The translations under genes and the position numbers were made by a program. The notes beneath the pieces are model-generated. The model did no database searches and was not told the origin of the DNA. It worked only from the letters and a program-made list of their open reading frames with translations. DNA of 64,000 nucleotides from Pelomonas sp. Root1217 (GTDB taxonomy: Bacteria > Pseudomonadota > Gammaproteobacteria > Burkholderiales > Burkholderiaceae_C), in contig NZ_LMDC01000001.1 in assembly GCF_001425705.1 (NCBI RefSeq), positions 372,001 to 436,000 of the forward strand, given 5' to 3'. This document shows, piece by piece, positions 44,689-53,821 of the stretch; position 1 is the first letter of the stretch; each line of letters begins with the position of its first letter.

Positions 44689-45924
44689 ATGACAAAGCCC
44701 CTGCCTGCCGCCCTGAACCCCGCCCGCCTGCAAGCTCTCGCCGCCGAGCACGGCACGCCGCTGTGGGTCTACGACGCAGCCACCATCCGCGAGCGCGCCG
44801 CGTCGCTGCAGCGGTTCGACGTCGTGCGTTTCGCGCAGAAGGCCTGCTCCAACATTCACATCCTGAAGCTGCTGCGCAAGGCCGGCGTCAAGGTCGACTC
44901 GGTGTCTCGCGGCGAGATCCTGCGAGCCTTGGCCGCTGGATACACCACCGGCGGCGATGACATCGTCTTCACCGCCGACCTGCTCGACCACGCGACGCTG
45001 GCCACCGTCATCGAGCACCGCATTCCCGTCAACGCCGGCTCCATCGACATGCTCGATCAGCTCGGCGCCGCGTCACCCGGCCATGCCGTCTGGCTGCGCA
45101 TCAACCCGGGCTTCGGCCACGGCCACAGCCACAAGACCAACACCGGTGGCGAGCACAGCAAGCATGGCATCTGGCATGCCGATCTGGGCGCCGCGCTGGC
45201 GGCCATCCGCCGCCATGGGCTCAAGCTGGTCGGCCTGCACATGCACATTGGTTCGGGCGTGGACTACGAGCATCTGGCCCAGGTCGGCCAGGCCATGGTG
45301 GGCCTGGTGCGCGAAACGGTCGCGGCCGGCCACGACCTGCACGCGATTTCGGCCGGCGGTGGCCTGTCGATTCCCTACCGCGATGGCGATGCGCGCATCG
45401 ACGTGGCTCACTACTTCGGGCTGTGGGATGCCGCCCGGCGTGAGGCTGAAGGCGTCGTGGGTCACGCACTGAAGTTGGAGATCGAGCCTGGCCGCTACCT
45501 CGTCGCCGAAAGCGCCGTGCTGCTGGCCGAGGTGAGGGCGGTCAAGAACTCGGGCGCCAACCGTTTCGTGCTCGTGGACGCCGGCTTCAACGAATTGATG
45601 CGCCCGGCCATGTATGGCGCCTTCCATGCCATGAGCGTGATCGGCGCCAGCGGCCCCGAGCAACCCACCGTCGTGGCCGGCCCGTTGTGCGAGTCGGGCG
45701 ACGTGTTCACCCAGGGCCCCGGCGGCGAGGTGCTGACCCGCGACCTGCCGGCGGCCAGCGTTGGCGACCTGCTTGTCATCCACGACGCGGGTGCCTACGG
45801 CGCGTCCATGTCCAGCAACTACAACAGCCGCCCGCTCGCAGCCGAGGTGCTGGTGGACGGCGATGCCGGTCGGCTGATCCGTCGCCGGCAGACGGTGGAG
45901 GAATTGCTGGCGCTGGAAATCTGA
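44689..45924 (+). CDS. lysA: diaminopimelate decarboxylase
   Basis: LysA decarboxylates meso-diaminopimelate to lysine using PLP. The 411-residue protein has the PLP lysine in RFAQKACSNIHIL (about residue 51), HMHIGSG (about 186), the substrate/PLP motif EPGRYLV (about 266) and the catalytic CESGDVF (about 342). The GVKVDSVSRGEILRALAAGY block matches the E. coli-type enzyme rather than the shorter LysA of most bacteria, consistent with the LysR neighbour. A start at 44677 (MLRSM) is also possible. Confidence 0.95.
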   Translation: MTKPLPAALNPARLQALAAEHGTPLWVYDAATIRERAASLQRFDVVRFAQKACSNIHILKLLRKAGVKVDSVSRGEILRALAAGYTTGGDDIVFTADLLDHATLATVIEHRIPVNAGSIDMLDQLGAASPGHAVWLRINPGFGHGHSHKTNTGGEHSKHGIWHADLGAALAAIRRHGLKLVGLHMHIGSGVDYEHLAQVGQAMVGLVRETVAAGHDLHAISAGGGLSIPYRDGDARIDVAHYFGLWDAARREAEGVVGHALKLEIEPGRYLVAESAVLLAEVRAVKNSGANRFVLVDAGFNELMRPAMYGAFHAMSVIGASGPEQPTVVAGPLCESGDVFTQGPGGEVLTRDLPAASVGDLLVIHDAGAYGASMSSNYNSRPLAAEVLVDGDAGRLIRRRQTVEELLALEI

Positions 45925-45941
45925 CACGGATACCGCCTGCC

Positions 45942-45957
45942 AACGGCTGAAGCCGTT
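45942..45957 (+). terminator. short inverted repeat after lysA
   Basis: AACGGCT-GA-AGCCGTT: a perfect 7-bp inverted repeat with a 2-base centre, 18 bases after the lysA stop and 28 before the next start. It could be a weak terminator or part of the leader of the HD-GYP-like gene. Confidence 0.35.
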
Positions 45958-45984
45958 AGCCCAAAGTCCGGAGATCATCCGGCC

Positions 45985-47115
45985 ATGAAGCTCGTTCCGA
46001 TCCAACAGGTTGGCGGCCATATCAAGGCCGGTTCGCCTCTGCCGTTTGGGGTACGTGATGGCGAGGGCAAGCTGCTGCTGGCCAGGGGCCAGCCGGTACC
46101 CAGCGAGCAGATGCGCGAGGCGCTGCTGAACCGCGGCGTGTTTGTCGATATGGAGGAAGTGCGCGATGCGTCGGCCCGCGGCCATGAGGGCGGCGCGGGC
46201 GGCGAGGACTTCTTCGCGCGCTGGGAGGCCCTGCAGACGCGGTTGTCCGTGCTGCTGCGTGCGCCGCAGGAAACCCTCTTCCTCCCGCGCGTCAAGGAAT
46301 GCGCCGCCCAACTCCTCGTGTGGGCCGAGCGCTTCCCGGATCAGTTGCTCTTTGTCGTCGTCCAGCACGACCACAGCCGCCATGAGGTCTATGGCCTGGC
46401 GCATCTGCTGCACACGGCCACCGTCGGCGCGTTGCTGGCGCGGCGCCTGGCTTGGACGCCGGAGCGCCAGAAGAGCCTCGTCGGCGCCGCGCTGACGATG
46501 AATCTGTCCATCATCGACCTGCAGGGGCGCCTGGCCTCGCGCGGCGGCAAGCTGGCGCCGCCTCAACGCGCGGCCATCGACCGCCACCCGGACGAAGCCG
46601 TGGCCTGGCTGCGCAACGCCGGCCTGGATGACGCCGAGTGGCTGGCTGCGGTGGCCCAGCACCATGAGCAGCCGGGCGGTGGCGGCTACCCGCAAGGCTT
46701 GGTCGAACCCGACGAGACGGCCCAGTTGCTGCGCCTCGTCGACATCTTCCTGGCCAAGCTCGCCAGCCGGGGAGGGCGAGCCGGGCTGCCAGCGCCGCAG
46801 GCGGCCAAGTCGCTCTACACCGGCAGCAACGGCCATCCGTTTGCTGCGCTGCTGGTCAAGGAGGTCGGCATGTTCCCGCCCGGCACGCTGGTCAAGCTGG
46901 CCAGCGGCGAGATCGCCGTGGTGGTGCGCCGCGGTACATCAGGCAACACTCCCATCGTCAGCGCCGTTATGAATCGTCATGGGGATGCCTTAGGCTCTCC
47001 TGTCAGGCGTGATACGGCGTTGGCCGAGCATGCGATTACGGGCTTGGTGGCCGCGCAGGTGCTGCGTGTGAAGCTCAGTCCGCATCACCTCTACGACCGC
47101 CGCTACGAGGCCTGA
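45985..47115 (+). CDS. degenerate HD-GYP-type protein
   Basis: The 376-residue protein resembles HD-GYP cyclic-di-GMP phosphodiesterases in its later half: VAQHHEQPGGGGYPQGL (about residues 221-238, the HHExxxGxGYP element) and LVDIFLAKLASR. The upstream metal motif that normally reads HD-x-GK is replaced (GAALTMNLSIIDLQGRL, about 170), so the full metal site is missing. It may bind but not hydrolyse the nucleotide, or have another role. An N-terminal DUF3391-like strip (ARGQPVPSEQMREALLNRGVFVD) is present. Confidence 0.75.
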   Translation: MKLVPIQQVGGHIKAGSPLPFGVRDGEGKLLLARGQPVPSEQMREALLNRGVFVDMEEVRDASARGHEGGAGGEDFFARWEALQTRLSVLLRAPQETLFLPRVKECAAQLLVWAERFPDQLLFVVVQHDHSRHEVYGLAHLLHTATVGALLARRLAWTPERQKSLVGAALTMNLSIIDLQGRLASRGGKLAPPQRAAIDRHPDEAVAWLRNAGLDDAEWLAAVAQHHEQPGGGGYPQGLVEPDETAQLLRLVDIFLAKLASRGGRAGLPAPQAAKSLYTGSNGHPFAALLVKEVGMFPPGTLVKLASGEIAVVVRRGTSGNTPIVSAVMNRHGDALGSPVRRDTALAEHAITGLVAAQVLRVKLSPHHLYDRRYEA

Positions 47116-47186
47116 GGATCTGGCTTCATAGGCTGGGTCAATGATGCTGATTTGATAAATGTTTTCTACTGAAAACCTCGATTCGA

Positions 47187-47192
47187 TATAGT
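47187..47192 (+). promoter_or_regulatory. possible -10 element of ahpC
   Basis: TATAGT lies 40 bp before the ahpC start, in an AT-rich leader. No good -35 is found at 16-18 bp spacing, which would fit an activator-dependent promoter such as one controlled by OxyR. I could not build a convincing OxyR site from the surrounding sequence, so this remains tentative. Confidence 0.3.
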
Positions 47193-47231
47193 TCTAGCCA
47201 TCCCATCAACCAGCCCCCACGGAGCCTTCGA

Positions 47232-47795
47232 ATGTCCCTGATCAACACCCAAGTCCAGCCCTTCAAGACCGAAGCCTTTCACAACGGCAAGTTCATCACC
47301 GTTAGCGACGAGACGCTGAAGGGCAAGTGGTCTGTGCTGATCTTCATGCCGGCCGCCTTCACCTTCAACTGCCCGACCGAAGTTGAAGACGCGGCCGACA
47401 ACTACGCCGAATTCCAGAAGATGGGCGCCGAGGTCTACATCGTCACGACCGACACGCACTTCTCGCACAAGGTGTGGCACGAAACCTCGCCGGCCGTCGG
47501 CAAGGCCAAGTTCCCGCTGGTGGGCGACCCGACCCACACGCTGACCAACGCCTTCGGCGTGCACATCCCCGAAGAAGGCCTGGCGCTGCGCGGCACCTTC
47601 GTGATCAATCCGGACGGCGTCATCAAGACCGCCGAGATCCACTCCAACGAGATCGCCCGCGACGTCAAGGAAACGTTGCGCAAGCTCAAGGCTGCCCAGT
47701 ACACCGCCGCCCACCCGGGTGAAGTCTGCCCGGCCAAGTGGAACGAAGGCGCCAAGACCATCGCACCGTCGCTGGATCTGGTCGGCAAGATCTAA
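47232..47795 (+). CDS. ahpC: alkyl hydroperoxide reductase subunit C
   Basis: AhpC is the typical 2-Cys peroxiredoxin that reduces peroxides and is recycled by AhpF. The 187-residue protein has the peroxidatic cysteine in FTFNCPTEVED (about 47) and the resolving cysteine in HPGEVCPAKW (about 166). GGAG precedes the ATG. It is the first of the ahpC-ahpF pair, separated by 143 bp containing three symmetric elements. Confidence 0.97.
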   Translation: MSLINTQVQPFKTEAFHNGKFITVSDETLKGKWSVLIFMPAAFTFNCPTEVEDAADNYAEFQKMGAEVYIVTTDTHFSHKVWHETSPAVGKAKFPLVGDPTHTLTNAFGVHIPEEGLALRGTFVINPDGVIKTAEIHSNEIARDVKETLRKLKAAQYTAAHPGEVCPAKWNEGAKTIAPSLDLVGKI

Positions 47796-47797
47796 GC

Positions 47798-47900
47798 TCG
47801 TCACGTGACGAATACCAGGAACCCGGGAGGGTTCCTGCCTTCCGCAGAGCCTCACAGGTTCTGCTGAAAGGGCCTCCGGCACCGGGGACCCTTTCAGCAG
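47798..47900. repeat. three symmetric elements between ahpC and ahpF
   Basis: A 14-bp perfect palindrome TCGTCACGTGACGA (47798-47811) lies three bases after the ahpC stop. Next is a 9-bp stem, CAGGAACCC-GGGA-GGGTTCCTG (47816-47837), with a GNRA-type tetraloop. Last is a 12-bp perfect stem, CTGCTGAAAGGG...CCCTTTCAGCAG (47861-47872 and 47889-47900), with an internal small CCGG pair. None has a T-run. They could terminate part of the transcript or stabilise the ahpC mRNA, giving more AhpC than AhpF. Confidence 0.75.
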
Positions 47901-47938
47901 TGGCCCGCCTCGCCACGCCTCACTGAAAGGACCTCACC

Positions 47939-49495
47939 ATGTTGGACGCCGCACTGAAGACCCAGCTCCAGGGCTACCTGGACCACGTCAAGCTCCCGTT
48001 CGAAATCATTGCCTCGCTGGACAACTCTGCGTCGAGCGACGAGATGCGCGAGCTGCTCGAAGAGATCGCCGGCATGAACGACAAGATTTCGTTCCGCGCC
48101 GATGGCGTCGACACGCGCACGCCGTCCTTCCTGCTGCGGCGCACCGGTACCGAGCAAAGCCTGCGTTTCGCGGCCATCCCGCTGGGCCATGAGTTCACGT
48201 CGCTGGTGCTGGCCCTGCTGTGGACCGGCGGCCATCCGCCCAAGGTCGAGCAGGCCCAGATCGATGCCGTGAAGGCGCTGGACAGGGACCTCGACTTCGA
48301 GATCTACATGAGCCTGACCTGCCATAACTGCCCGGACGTCGTGCAGGCGCTGTCGCTGATGTCCATCGTCAACCCGCGCATCCGCACCACCATCATCGAT
48401 GGTGGCCTGTTCCAGAGCGAGGTCGAAGGGCGCGACATCATGGCGGTGCCGGCCGTCTGGCTGAACGGCCAGCCGTTCGCCTCGGGCCGCATGTCGCTCG
48501 AAGAGATCGTCGCCAAGCTCGACACCGGCGCTGCCGTGCGCGATGCGAAGAAGCTCGATGCCGAGGCCCCCTACGACATGCTGATCATCGGCGGCGGCCC
48601 GGCCGGCGCCGCTGCGGCCGTCTACGCCGCGCGCAAGGGCATCCGTACCGGCGTCGCGGCCGAGCGCTTTGGCGGCCAGGTCAACGACACGCTGGGCATC
48701 GAGAACTACATCTCCGTCTCGGTGACCGACGGCCCGAAGTTCGCGGCCGCGCTGGAAGGCCATGTCAAGGACTACCAGGTCGACATCCACAACCTGCAGC
48801 GCGCCGAGAAGCTGACGCCGGCCGCGCAGCCGGGCGGCTTCGTCGAGGTGGAACTGGCCAACGGCGCCAAGCTCAAGGGCAAGACCGTCATCCTGTCGAC
48901 CGGTGCGCGCTGGCGCAATGTCGGCGTGCCCGGCGAGGCCGAGTACAAGAACAAGGGCGTGGCCTACTGCCCGCACTGCGACGGCCCGCTGTTCAAGGGC
49001 AAGCCCGTGGCGGTCATCGGTGGCGGCAATTCCGGCGTCGAGGCGGCCATCGACCTGGCAGGCATCGTCAAGCATGTGACGCTGATCGAGTTCGGCGCCG
49101 AACTGCGTGCCGACGCGGTGCTGGTCAAGAAGCTGCAGAGCCTGCCCAACGTCACCATCATCGTCAACGCGCAGACGACCGAGTTCACGGGTGGCAGCAA
49201 TGGCAAGCTCGACGGCCTGAACTACACCGACCGCATCAGCGGCGAGAGTAAGCGCGTCGAAGTCGACGGCTGCTTCGTGCAGATTGGCCTGGTGCCCAAC
49301 ACCGAGTGGCTGCGCGGCACGCTGGAGCTCAGCAAGCACGGCGAGATCATTGTGGACGCCAAGGGCGCCACCTCGCTGCCCGGCGTATTCGCGGCGGGCG
49401 ACGTGACGACCGTGCCCTTCAAGCAGATCATCATCGCCGCCGGTGATGGTGCGAAGGCGGCGTTGGGGGCCTTTGACTTCCTGATGCGGAGCTGA
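47939..49495 (+). CDS. ahpF: alkyl hydroperoxide reductase subunit F
   Basis: AhpF is the NADH:AhpC flavoprotein reductase. The 518-residue protein has the N-terminal double-thioredoxin domain with TCHNCPD (CxxC about 127-130), the FAD motif [21 protein letters not shown] (about 214), the TrxR-like redox pair YCPHCDG (about 343-346) and the NAD motif [14 protein letters not shown] (about 357). [10 protein letters not shown]-like [17 protein letters not shown] closes the FAD site. GAAAGGA lies upstream of the ATG. Confidence 0.97.
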   Translation: MLDAALKTQLQGYLDHVKLPFEIIASLDNSASSDEMRELLEEIAGMNDKISFRADGVDTRTPSFLLRRTGTEQSLRFAAIPLGHEFTSLVLALLWTGGHPPKVEQAQIDAVKALDRDLDFEIYMSLTCHNCPDVVQALSLMSIVNPRIRTTIIDGGLFQSEVEGRDIMAVPAVWLNGQPFASGRMSLEEIVAKLDTGAAVRDAKKLDAEAPYDMLIIGGGPAGAAAAVYAARKGIRTGVAAERFGGQVNDTLGIENYISVSVTDGPKFAAALEGHVKDYQVDIHNLQRAEKLTPAAQPGGFVEVELANGAKLKGKTVILSTGARWRNVGVPGEAEYKNKGVAYCPHCDGPLFKGKPVAVIGGGNSGVEAAIDLAGIVKHVTLIEFGAELRADAVLVKKLQSLPNVTIIVNAQTTEFTGGSNGKLDGLNYTDRISGESKRVEVDGCFVQIGLVPNTEWLRGTLELSKHGEIIVDAKGATSLPGVFAAGDVTTVPFKQIIIAAGDGAKAALGAFDFLMRS

Positions 49496-49553
49496 CGCCG
49501 GTCCGCCTAGACTGCGCTCACAGCGCCCGCCAAGCGGCGCACAGGGAGAGCGG

Positions 49554-50627
49554 ATGAGACTCGCATTGCTGATCGCGCAGCTGGCGCTGTGTTGCGTCGC
49601 GCTAGGTATGTTGTGGCTGATGTGGCAGCGCGAGCGCCGCACGAAAAGGCTGCAGGATGCGTTGTTGAACGAGCTGCTGCCGGGGCTGGCGCCCCAGCAT
49701 CGCTGGTTTCGCATCAACCTGGCGCGGGCGCCGTTCTTTGCCCGGCGGATGCGCGTCGCCGGTTTCGAGGCCAAGGGCCTGTTGATCGACCAGGGCGAGC
49801 AACTGCGCATCGTGGCCGTGCAGCCGGACGGGCAGCGCCTGGAACGGCTGCTGCCCAAGACAGCACAGACCATCCGCTGGAAGGGCAACGTCGGCCTGCG
49901 CTCCGCCAATCTGCATTGGCTGGAGATGGGAAGCGGCTCCGACGCTTTCCTGGTTACGGCGGACACCGGCCTGAATGCGATGCCCTCGCGCGAGGCGACT
50001 GCCGACCTCATGCGCACGCTGTTGCCGCGGCAACCCCTCGATGCGTCAGCGCTCAGCGACTTCGCGTTGGAGAGGCACCCGGCGACGCTTGCCCTCGTCG
50101 TGGTCTGCCTGGCGCTGTTGGTGCTCGCCCTCATCGACATCACGCTCAGCTCGCATCAACTGCTTCAGCCGCGCAGCCTTTACGCCATCGGTTTGCTGGC
50201 TGCGCCTGCCGGACTGTTGATCTACCCGCTGCTGGTACGGCACAAGGTGCCGGGCAGAGAGGCAACGGCGCTCAGCGGCTTGCTGGCCGTCGCGTTGAGC
50301 ATCGCAACTCCAGCGGCTGTCTTGCGGCTGGATCAATGGCTGTCGGACGGGGCTGTCGCCACACCCTACCGCCTCGTCCGCGGCGCTCACCTCCAGCCCG
50401 TCGAGTCCGGTCCGCCGGAGGTGACGCTATCCAACGTGAGTGAGTACTGGAACCAGTTCGAGCCCGGGTCCATCCACAACCTCGATATCGTCCATGGCCC
50501 CCTGGGCCTGTGGCAGTTGGACCGCAGCCGCCTCAACGCGATCACGCGGGACTGGTATCGCCGCGAGGACGGCGCCACGCCAGCCGCAAGCCATCCAGCG
50601 AGTACAGCGCCAGCGCCGCCCAGATGA
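49554..50627 (+). CDS. membrane protein of unknown function
   Basis: The 357-residue protein has an N-terminal membrane helix (about residues 5-23), a soluble beta-rich domain (about 45-175), three more helices (about 180-265) and a soluble C-terminal domain ending in an AP-rich tail. I recognise no family. AGGGAGAG precedes the ATG. Its 3' end overlaps the convergent rarD by 86 bp; the overlap lies in the AP-rich tail, so the true end may be misjudged or the tail is dispensable. Confidence 0.68.
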   Translation: MRLALLIAQLALCCVALGMLWLMWQRERRTKRLQDALLNELLPGLAPQHRWFRINLARAPFFARRMRVAGFEAKGLLIDQGEQLRIVAVQPDGQRLERLLPKTAQTIRWKGNVGLRSANLHWLEMGSGSDAFLVTADTGLNAMPSREATADLMRTLLPRQPLDASALSDFALERHPATLALVVVCLALLVLALIDITLSSHQLLQPRSLYAIGLLAAPAGLLIYPLLVRHKVPGREATALSGLLAVALSIATPAAVLRLDQWLSDGAVATPYRLVRGAHLQPVESGPPEVTLSNVSEYWNQFEPGSIHNLDIVHGPLGLWQLDRSRLNAITRDWYRREDGATPAASHPASTAPAPPR

Positions 50628-51423
50628 AGCCGAAAGCGATCAGACGGCTCGCGCTCATCGGTTCGTGGAACAGGAACACGCCCAGCAGGAATTGCAGCGA
50701 CGGCGACACGTACTGGACGACGCCCAGCGTCGCCAGCGAGAGGCGCCGTGCGCCCGCCGCGAACAGCAGCAGGCTGCCGGCCGTCACCGGGCCGGTGCCG
50801 ATCAGCCAGGCCCAGTCCACCGCCGTCTGCCCGGCCATGCTGCCGTCCTGCGACCACCAGATCAGGCCGGCGGCGGCCAGCGGCGCCAGGATCAGCGTTT
50901 CCAGCGTCAGCCCCTCGATGGCACCGAGCGCCGCCGTCTTGCGCATCAGGCCATAGAGGCCGAAGCTGACTGCCAGCACCAGGGCCACCCAGGGCAGCTT
51001 GCCGCCTGCCACCGTCAGCCACAGCACGCCAAAGGCCGCCAGCCCCACGGCCAGCCATTGCACCGGGCGCGGGCGCTCGTGCAGCACGGCGAATCCCAGC
51101 GCCACATTGACCAGCGGGTTGATGAAATAGCCCAGGCTGGCGTCGATGACATGGCCATGCCCGACAGCCCAGACATAGGTCAGCCAGTTGATGGCGATCA
51201 GCGTGGCCGACAGTGCAAAGCGCCGCCAGGTCGCCGCGCTGACGTCCTTCAGCCAGGACAGATTGCGCGTCACCAGCAGCACGACGGCCACGAAGGCCAG
51301 CGACCACAACGTGCGGTGGGCCACGATCTGCAGCGCGGGTATGGAAGCGATCTGGCGGAAGTAGAGCGGGAACAACCCCCAGCTCAGATAGGCGCCGAGG
51401 GCGAAGAGGACACCGGAATTCAT
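50542..51423 (-). CDS. rarD: RarD family EamA transporter
   Basis: The 293-residue protein has ten predicted helices and the RarD N-terminus GVLFALGAYLSWGLFPLYFRQI, followed by EIVAHR-like QIVAHRTLWSL and NWLTYVWAVGHGHVIDASLGYFINPLVNVALG. RarD proteins were named for a chloramphenicol-sensitive phenotype; the transported substrate is unsure. The start at 51423 begins MNSGV; an ATG nine bases upstream is possible. It is divergent from the MoaD-like gene. Confidence 0.9.
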   Translation of the reverse strand: MNSGVLFALGAYLSWGLFPLYFRQIASIPALQIVAHRTLWSLAFVAVVLLVTRNLSWLKDVSAATWRRFALSATLIAINWLTYVWAVGHGHVIDASLGYFINPLVNVALGFAVLHERPRPVQWLAVGLAAFGVLWLTVAGGKLPWVALVLAVSFGLYGLMRKTAALGAIEGLTLETLILAPLAAAGLIWWSQDGSMAGQTAVDWAWLIGTGPVTAGSLLLFAAGARRLSLATLGVVQYVSPSLQFLLGVFLFHEPMSASRLIAFGFIWAALALYSLDGLRLAWRRPRGDTSPA

Positions 51424-51511
51424 CGGCCGCATTCTGGCCGTGCGGGTAAGCCCGGGGATATTTGAGGGGTACGGCGTCGTCGAATCCGATGGCCGTCGTT
51501 CGTCGTCTGCC

Positions 51512-51781
51512 ATGGCCCTTGTCGAATTCACCCCTCAGTTGCGCCGCTTTGTGGACGCGCCTTCCTGCCAATGCGAAGCGTCCACGCTGCGCGAAGCGTT
51601 GGATGCCGCGTTTGCCGAGCAGCCCCGGCTGCGGGGTTACATCCTCGACGAGCAGGGCCATCTGCGCGTCAACGTGGTCGTCTTCATCGACGGCCAGCGT
51701 GCGCGTGACCTGCGGACCTTGAGCGACCCGCTGCGGGTCGACAGCCGCATCCACGTCCTGCAAGCACTCTCGGGAGGCTGA
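51512..51781 (+). CDS. MoaD/ThiS family ubiquitin-like sulphur-carrier protein
   Basis: The 89-residue beta-grasp protein ends in QALSGG, the C-terminal diglycine required for adenylation and thiocarboxylation in MoaD/ThiS carriers. The LREALDAAFAEQPRLRGYILDEQGHLRVNVVVFIDGQ segment is typical of the MoaD subgroup. Only four bases separate it from the BNR-propeller gene, so the pair is an operon. No molybdopterin or thiamine synthesis gene is nearby. Confidence 0.85.
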   Translation: MALVEFTPQLRRFVDAPSCQCEASTLREALDAAFAEQPRLRGYILDEQGHLRVNVVVFIDGQRARDLRTLSDPLRVDSRIHVLQALSGG

Positions 51782-51785
51782 CACC

Positions 51786-52862
51786 ATGACTTCACACGAC
51801 CGCGCCTGGGCCGCGACCCGCAAAGGCCTTTTCGAGCTGCGCCACCGTGGCAGCACCTGGCACATCGAGAACCTCAGCTTCGTGGCCGACCCGGTCACCA
51901 TGCTGCTGCCGCCCGACGACTCGGGCCGCATGCTGGCCGGCCTCAACCTCGGCCACTTCGGCGCCAAGCTGCAGGCCAGCGACGACGCCGGCAGGACGTG
52001 GAAGGAAGTGGCGGCACCGAGCTTCCCGCCCCAGCCCGAGGGCGCTGAAGGGCCGGCCTGGAAGCTCGACCACGTGTTTTCGCTGGAGCGTTCGGGCGAC
52101 GCGATCTGGTGCGGTACCGTGCCGGGCGGCCTCTTCGTCAGCCGCGACCGCGGCGAGTCCTGGCAGCTGGACGAGACGCTGTGGAACGATCCGCGCCGCC
52201 TGCAGTGGATGGGCGGCGGCAACCCGGCGCCGGCCCTGCATTCCATCTGCCCCCATCCCGCCAAGCCGGAGGAGCTGCTGGTGGGCGTGTCCTGCGGCGG
52301 TGCCTGGCGCACCACCGACGGCGGCCAGACCTGGGGACTGCGGGCCAAGGGCATGCGGGCCGACTTCATGCCGCCGGAACTCGCCGGCGACGAGAACTCC
52401 CAGGACCCGCACCTCATCGCCCGCTGCCGCGGCGAACCCGACGTGCTCTGGTGCCAGCACCACTGCGGCATCTTCCGCAGCAGCGACAACGGCGCAACCT
52501 GGGAAGAGCTGCAGGCGCAGCCCTCGAGCTTCGGTTTCGCGGTTGCCGCTCATCCGGCGGATGGGCAGACGGCCTGGTTCGTGCCCGCCATCAAGGACGA
52601 ACGCCGCATCCCGGTTGACGGAGCTTTGTGCGTGACCCGCACGCGCGACGGCGGCAAGAGCTTCGACATCCTGCGCACCGGCCTGCCCCAGCAGCACTGC
52701 TACGACCTGGTCTTCCGCCACGGCCTGGCGGTGGACGACAGCGGCGAGCAGCTGATGATGGGATCGACGACCGGCGGCCTGTGGGCCAGCGGCGATGCCG
52801 GCGACAGCTGGCAGGCCGTGTCGGCCCACCTGCCGCCGATCTACGCCGTCAAGTTCGGCTAG
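51786..52862 (+). CDS. BNR/sialidase-like beta-propeller protein
   Basis: The 358-residue protein has several BNR/Asp-box type repeats ([64 protein letters not shown]), the usual sign of a six- or seven-bladed propeller. There is no signal peptide, so it is cytoplasmic and is unlikely to be a true sialidase despite database labels. SCGGAW and CQHHCGIF add conserved cysteines. It is coupled with the diglycine carrier upstream. The last four bases overlap the convergent PPK2 gene. Confidence 0.85.
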   Translation: MTSHDRAWAATRKGLFELRHRGSTWHIENLSFVADPVTMLLPPDDSGRMLAGLNLGHFGAKLQASDDAGRTWKEVAAPSFPPQPEGAEGPAWKLDHVFSLERSGDAIWCGTVPGGLFVSRDRGESWQLDETLWNDPRRLQWMGGGNPAPALHSICPHPAKPEELLVGVSCGGAWRTTDGGQTWGLRAKGMRADFMPPELAGDENSQDPHLIARCRGEPDVLWCQHHCGIFRSSDNGATWEELQAQPSSFGFAVAAHPADGQTAWFVPAIKDERRIPVDGALCVTRTRDGGKSFDILRTGLPQQHCYDLVFRHGLAVDDSGEQLMMGSTTGGLWASGDAGDSWQAVSAHLPPIYAVKFG

Positions 52863-53725
52863 GCCTTCAGACGCTTGCGCGCCGCGACCAGGGCCTTGGC
52901 GTCCAGCGCCGGCGGCGGGTAGCTCATCTTCAGCGCCGCCAGCGCGTCCACGATGACCTGCGACACGATCAGGCGCGCATTGCGCTTGTCATCGGCCGGC
53001 ACGGCGTACCAGGGCGCGTGCTCGCTGCTGGTCGCTTCCAGCGCCGCCGTGTAGGCCTTCATGTACGCAGGCCACTGTTCGCGCTCGTCGAGGTCGGCGG
53101 CAGCGAACTTCCAGTTCTTGCTCGGGTCGTCCAGGCGCGCCAGGAAGCGCCGGCGCTGCTCGTCGCGGGACAGGTGCAGGAAGAACTTCAGCACGCGCGT
53201 GCCGTTGCGGTGCAGGTGGCGCTCCAGGCCATTGATGGAGTCGTAGCGTTGGGCCCAGAAGTCCTTGGCCCGCGTCGTCTCCAGCGGCAGCGACTGGGCC
53301 GCGAGGATCTCCGGGTGCACGCGCACGATCAGCACCTCCTCGTAGTAGGAGCGGTTGAAGATGCCGATGCGGCCGCGCTCGGGCAGGCACTGGGTCGTGC
53401 GCCACAGGAAGTCGTGATCCAGCTCCTGCGGGCTGGGATGCTTGAAGCTGAACACCTGGCAGCCCTGCGGGTTAACGCCCGACATCACGTGCTTGATGAT
53501 GCTGTCCTTGCCCGCCGCATCCATGGCCTGGAAGACCAGCAGCAGCGAGTAGCGGTTGTGGGCGTAGAGCAGGTTCTGCAGCTCGCTCAGGCGCTCGACC
53601 TGCGCGGCCAGTTGGCGCTTGTAGTCGTCCTCGTCGCGGTACAGGGCCTCGACCGCCGTGGGCCGGTGCTTGAGCTTGAGCTTCTCGCCCGGGACGACGC
53701 GGAAGGCCTCGGTGTCTAAGGTCAT
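52859..53725 (-). CDS. polyphosphate kinase 2 family protein, second copy
   Basis: The 288-residue PPK2 paralogue has [21 protein letters not shown] (Walker A, about residues 65-82), [19 protein letters not shown] (about 150) and [16 protein letters not shown] near the C-terminus. The [13 protein letters not shown] signature matches the class III-like PPK2 subgroup, some of which phosphorylate both AMP and ADP. It differs clearly from the copy at 7163 (RSWYNRAGVERVMG), so the two are not a recent duplication. Start at 53725 (MTLDTEAF). Confidence 0.9.
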   Translation of the reverse strand: MTLDTEAFRVVPGEKLKLKHRPTAVEALYRDEDDYKRQLAAQVERLSELQNLLYAHNRYSLLLVFQAMDAAGKDSIIKHVMSGVNPQGCQVFSFKHPSPQELDHDFLWRTTQCLPERGRIGIFNRSYYEEVLIVRVHPEILAAQSLPLETTRAKDFWAQRYDSINGLERHLHRNGTRVLKFFLHLSRDEQRRRFLARLDDPSKNWKFAAADLDEREQWPAYMKAYTAALEATSSEHAPWYAVPADDKRNARLIVSQVIVDALAALKMSYPPPALDAKALVAARKRLKA

Positions 53726-53821
53726 GGCGGGTTTTCTCCAGGCTGGCGGCATGCCAGCCTAACGCGGCCAGGTACTGCGGCGGTGTCAGACTTCGCCCCT
53801 CTCTCGTTTCGCCTGCCATCG

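Noticed and set aside
47130-47200. OxyR binding site before ahpC
   Set aside because: I searched for ATAG-N7-CTAT type half-sites in the AT-rich leader; none lined up with correct spacing, so only a -10-like element is listed.
51786-52862. True sialidase or glycosyl hydrolase
   Set aside because: The Asp-boxes show a propeller, but there is no signal peptide and no visible arginine triad or nucleophile pair, so enzymatic naming would be unsupported.
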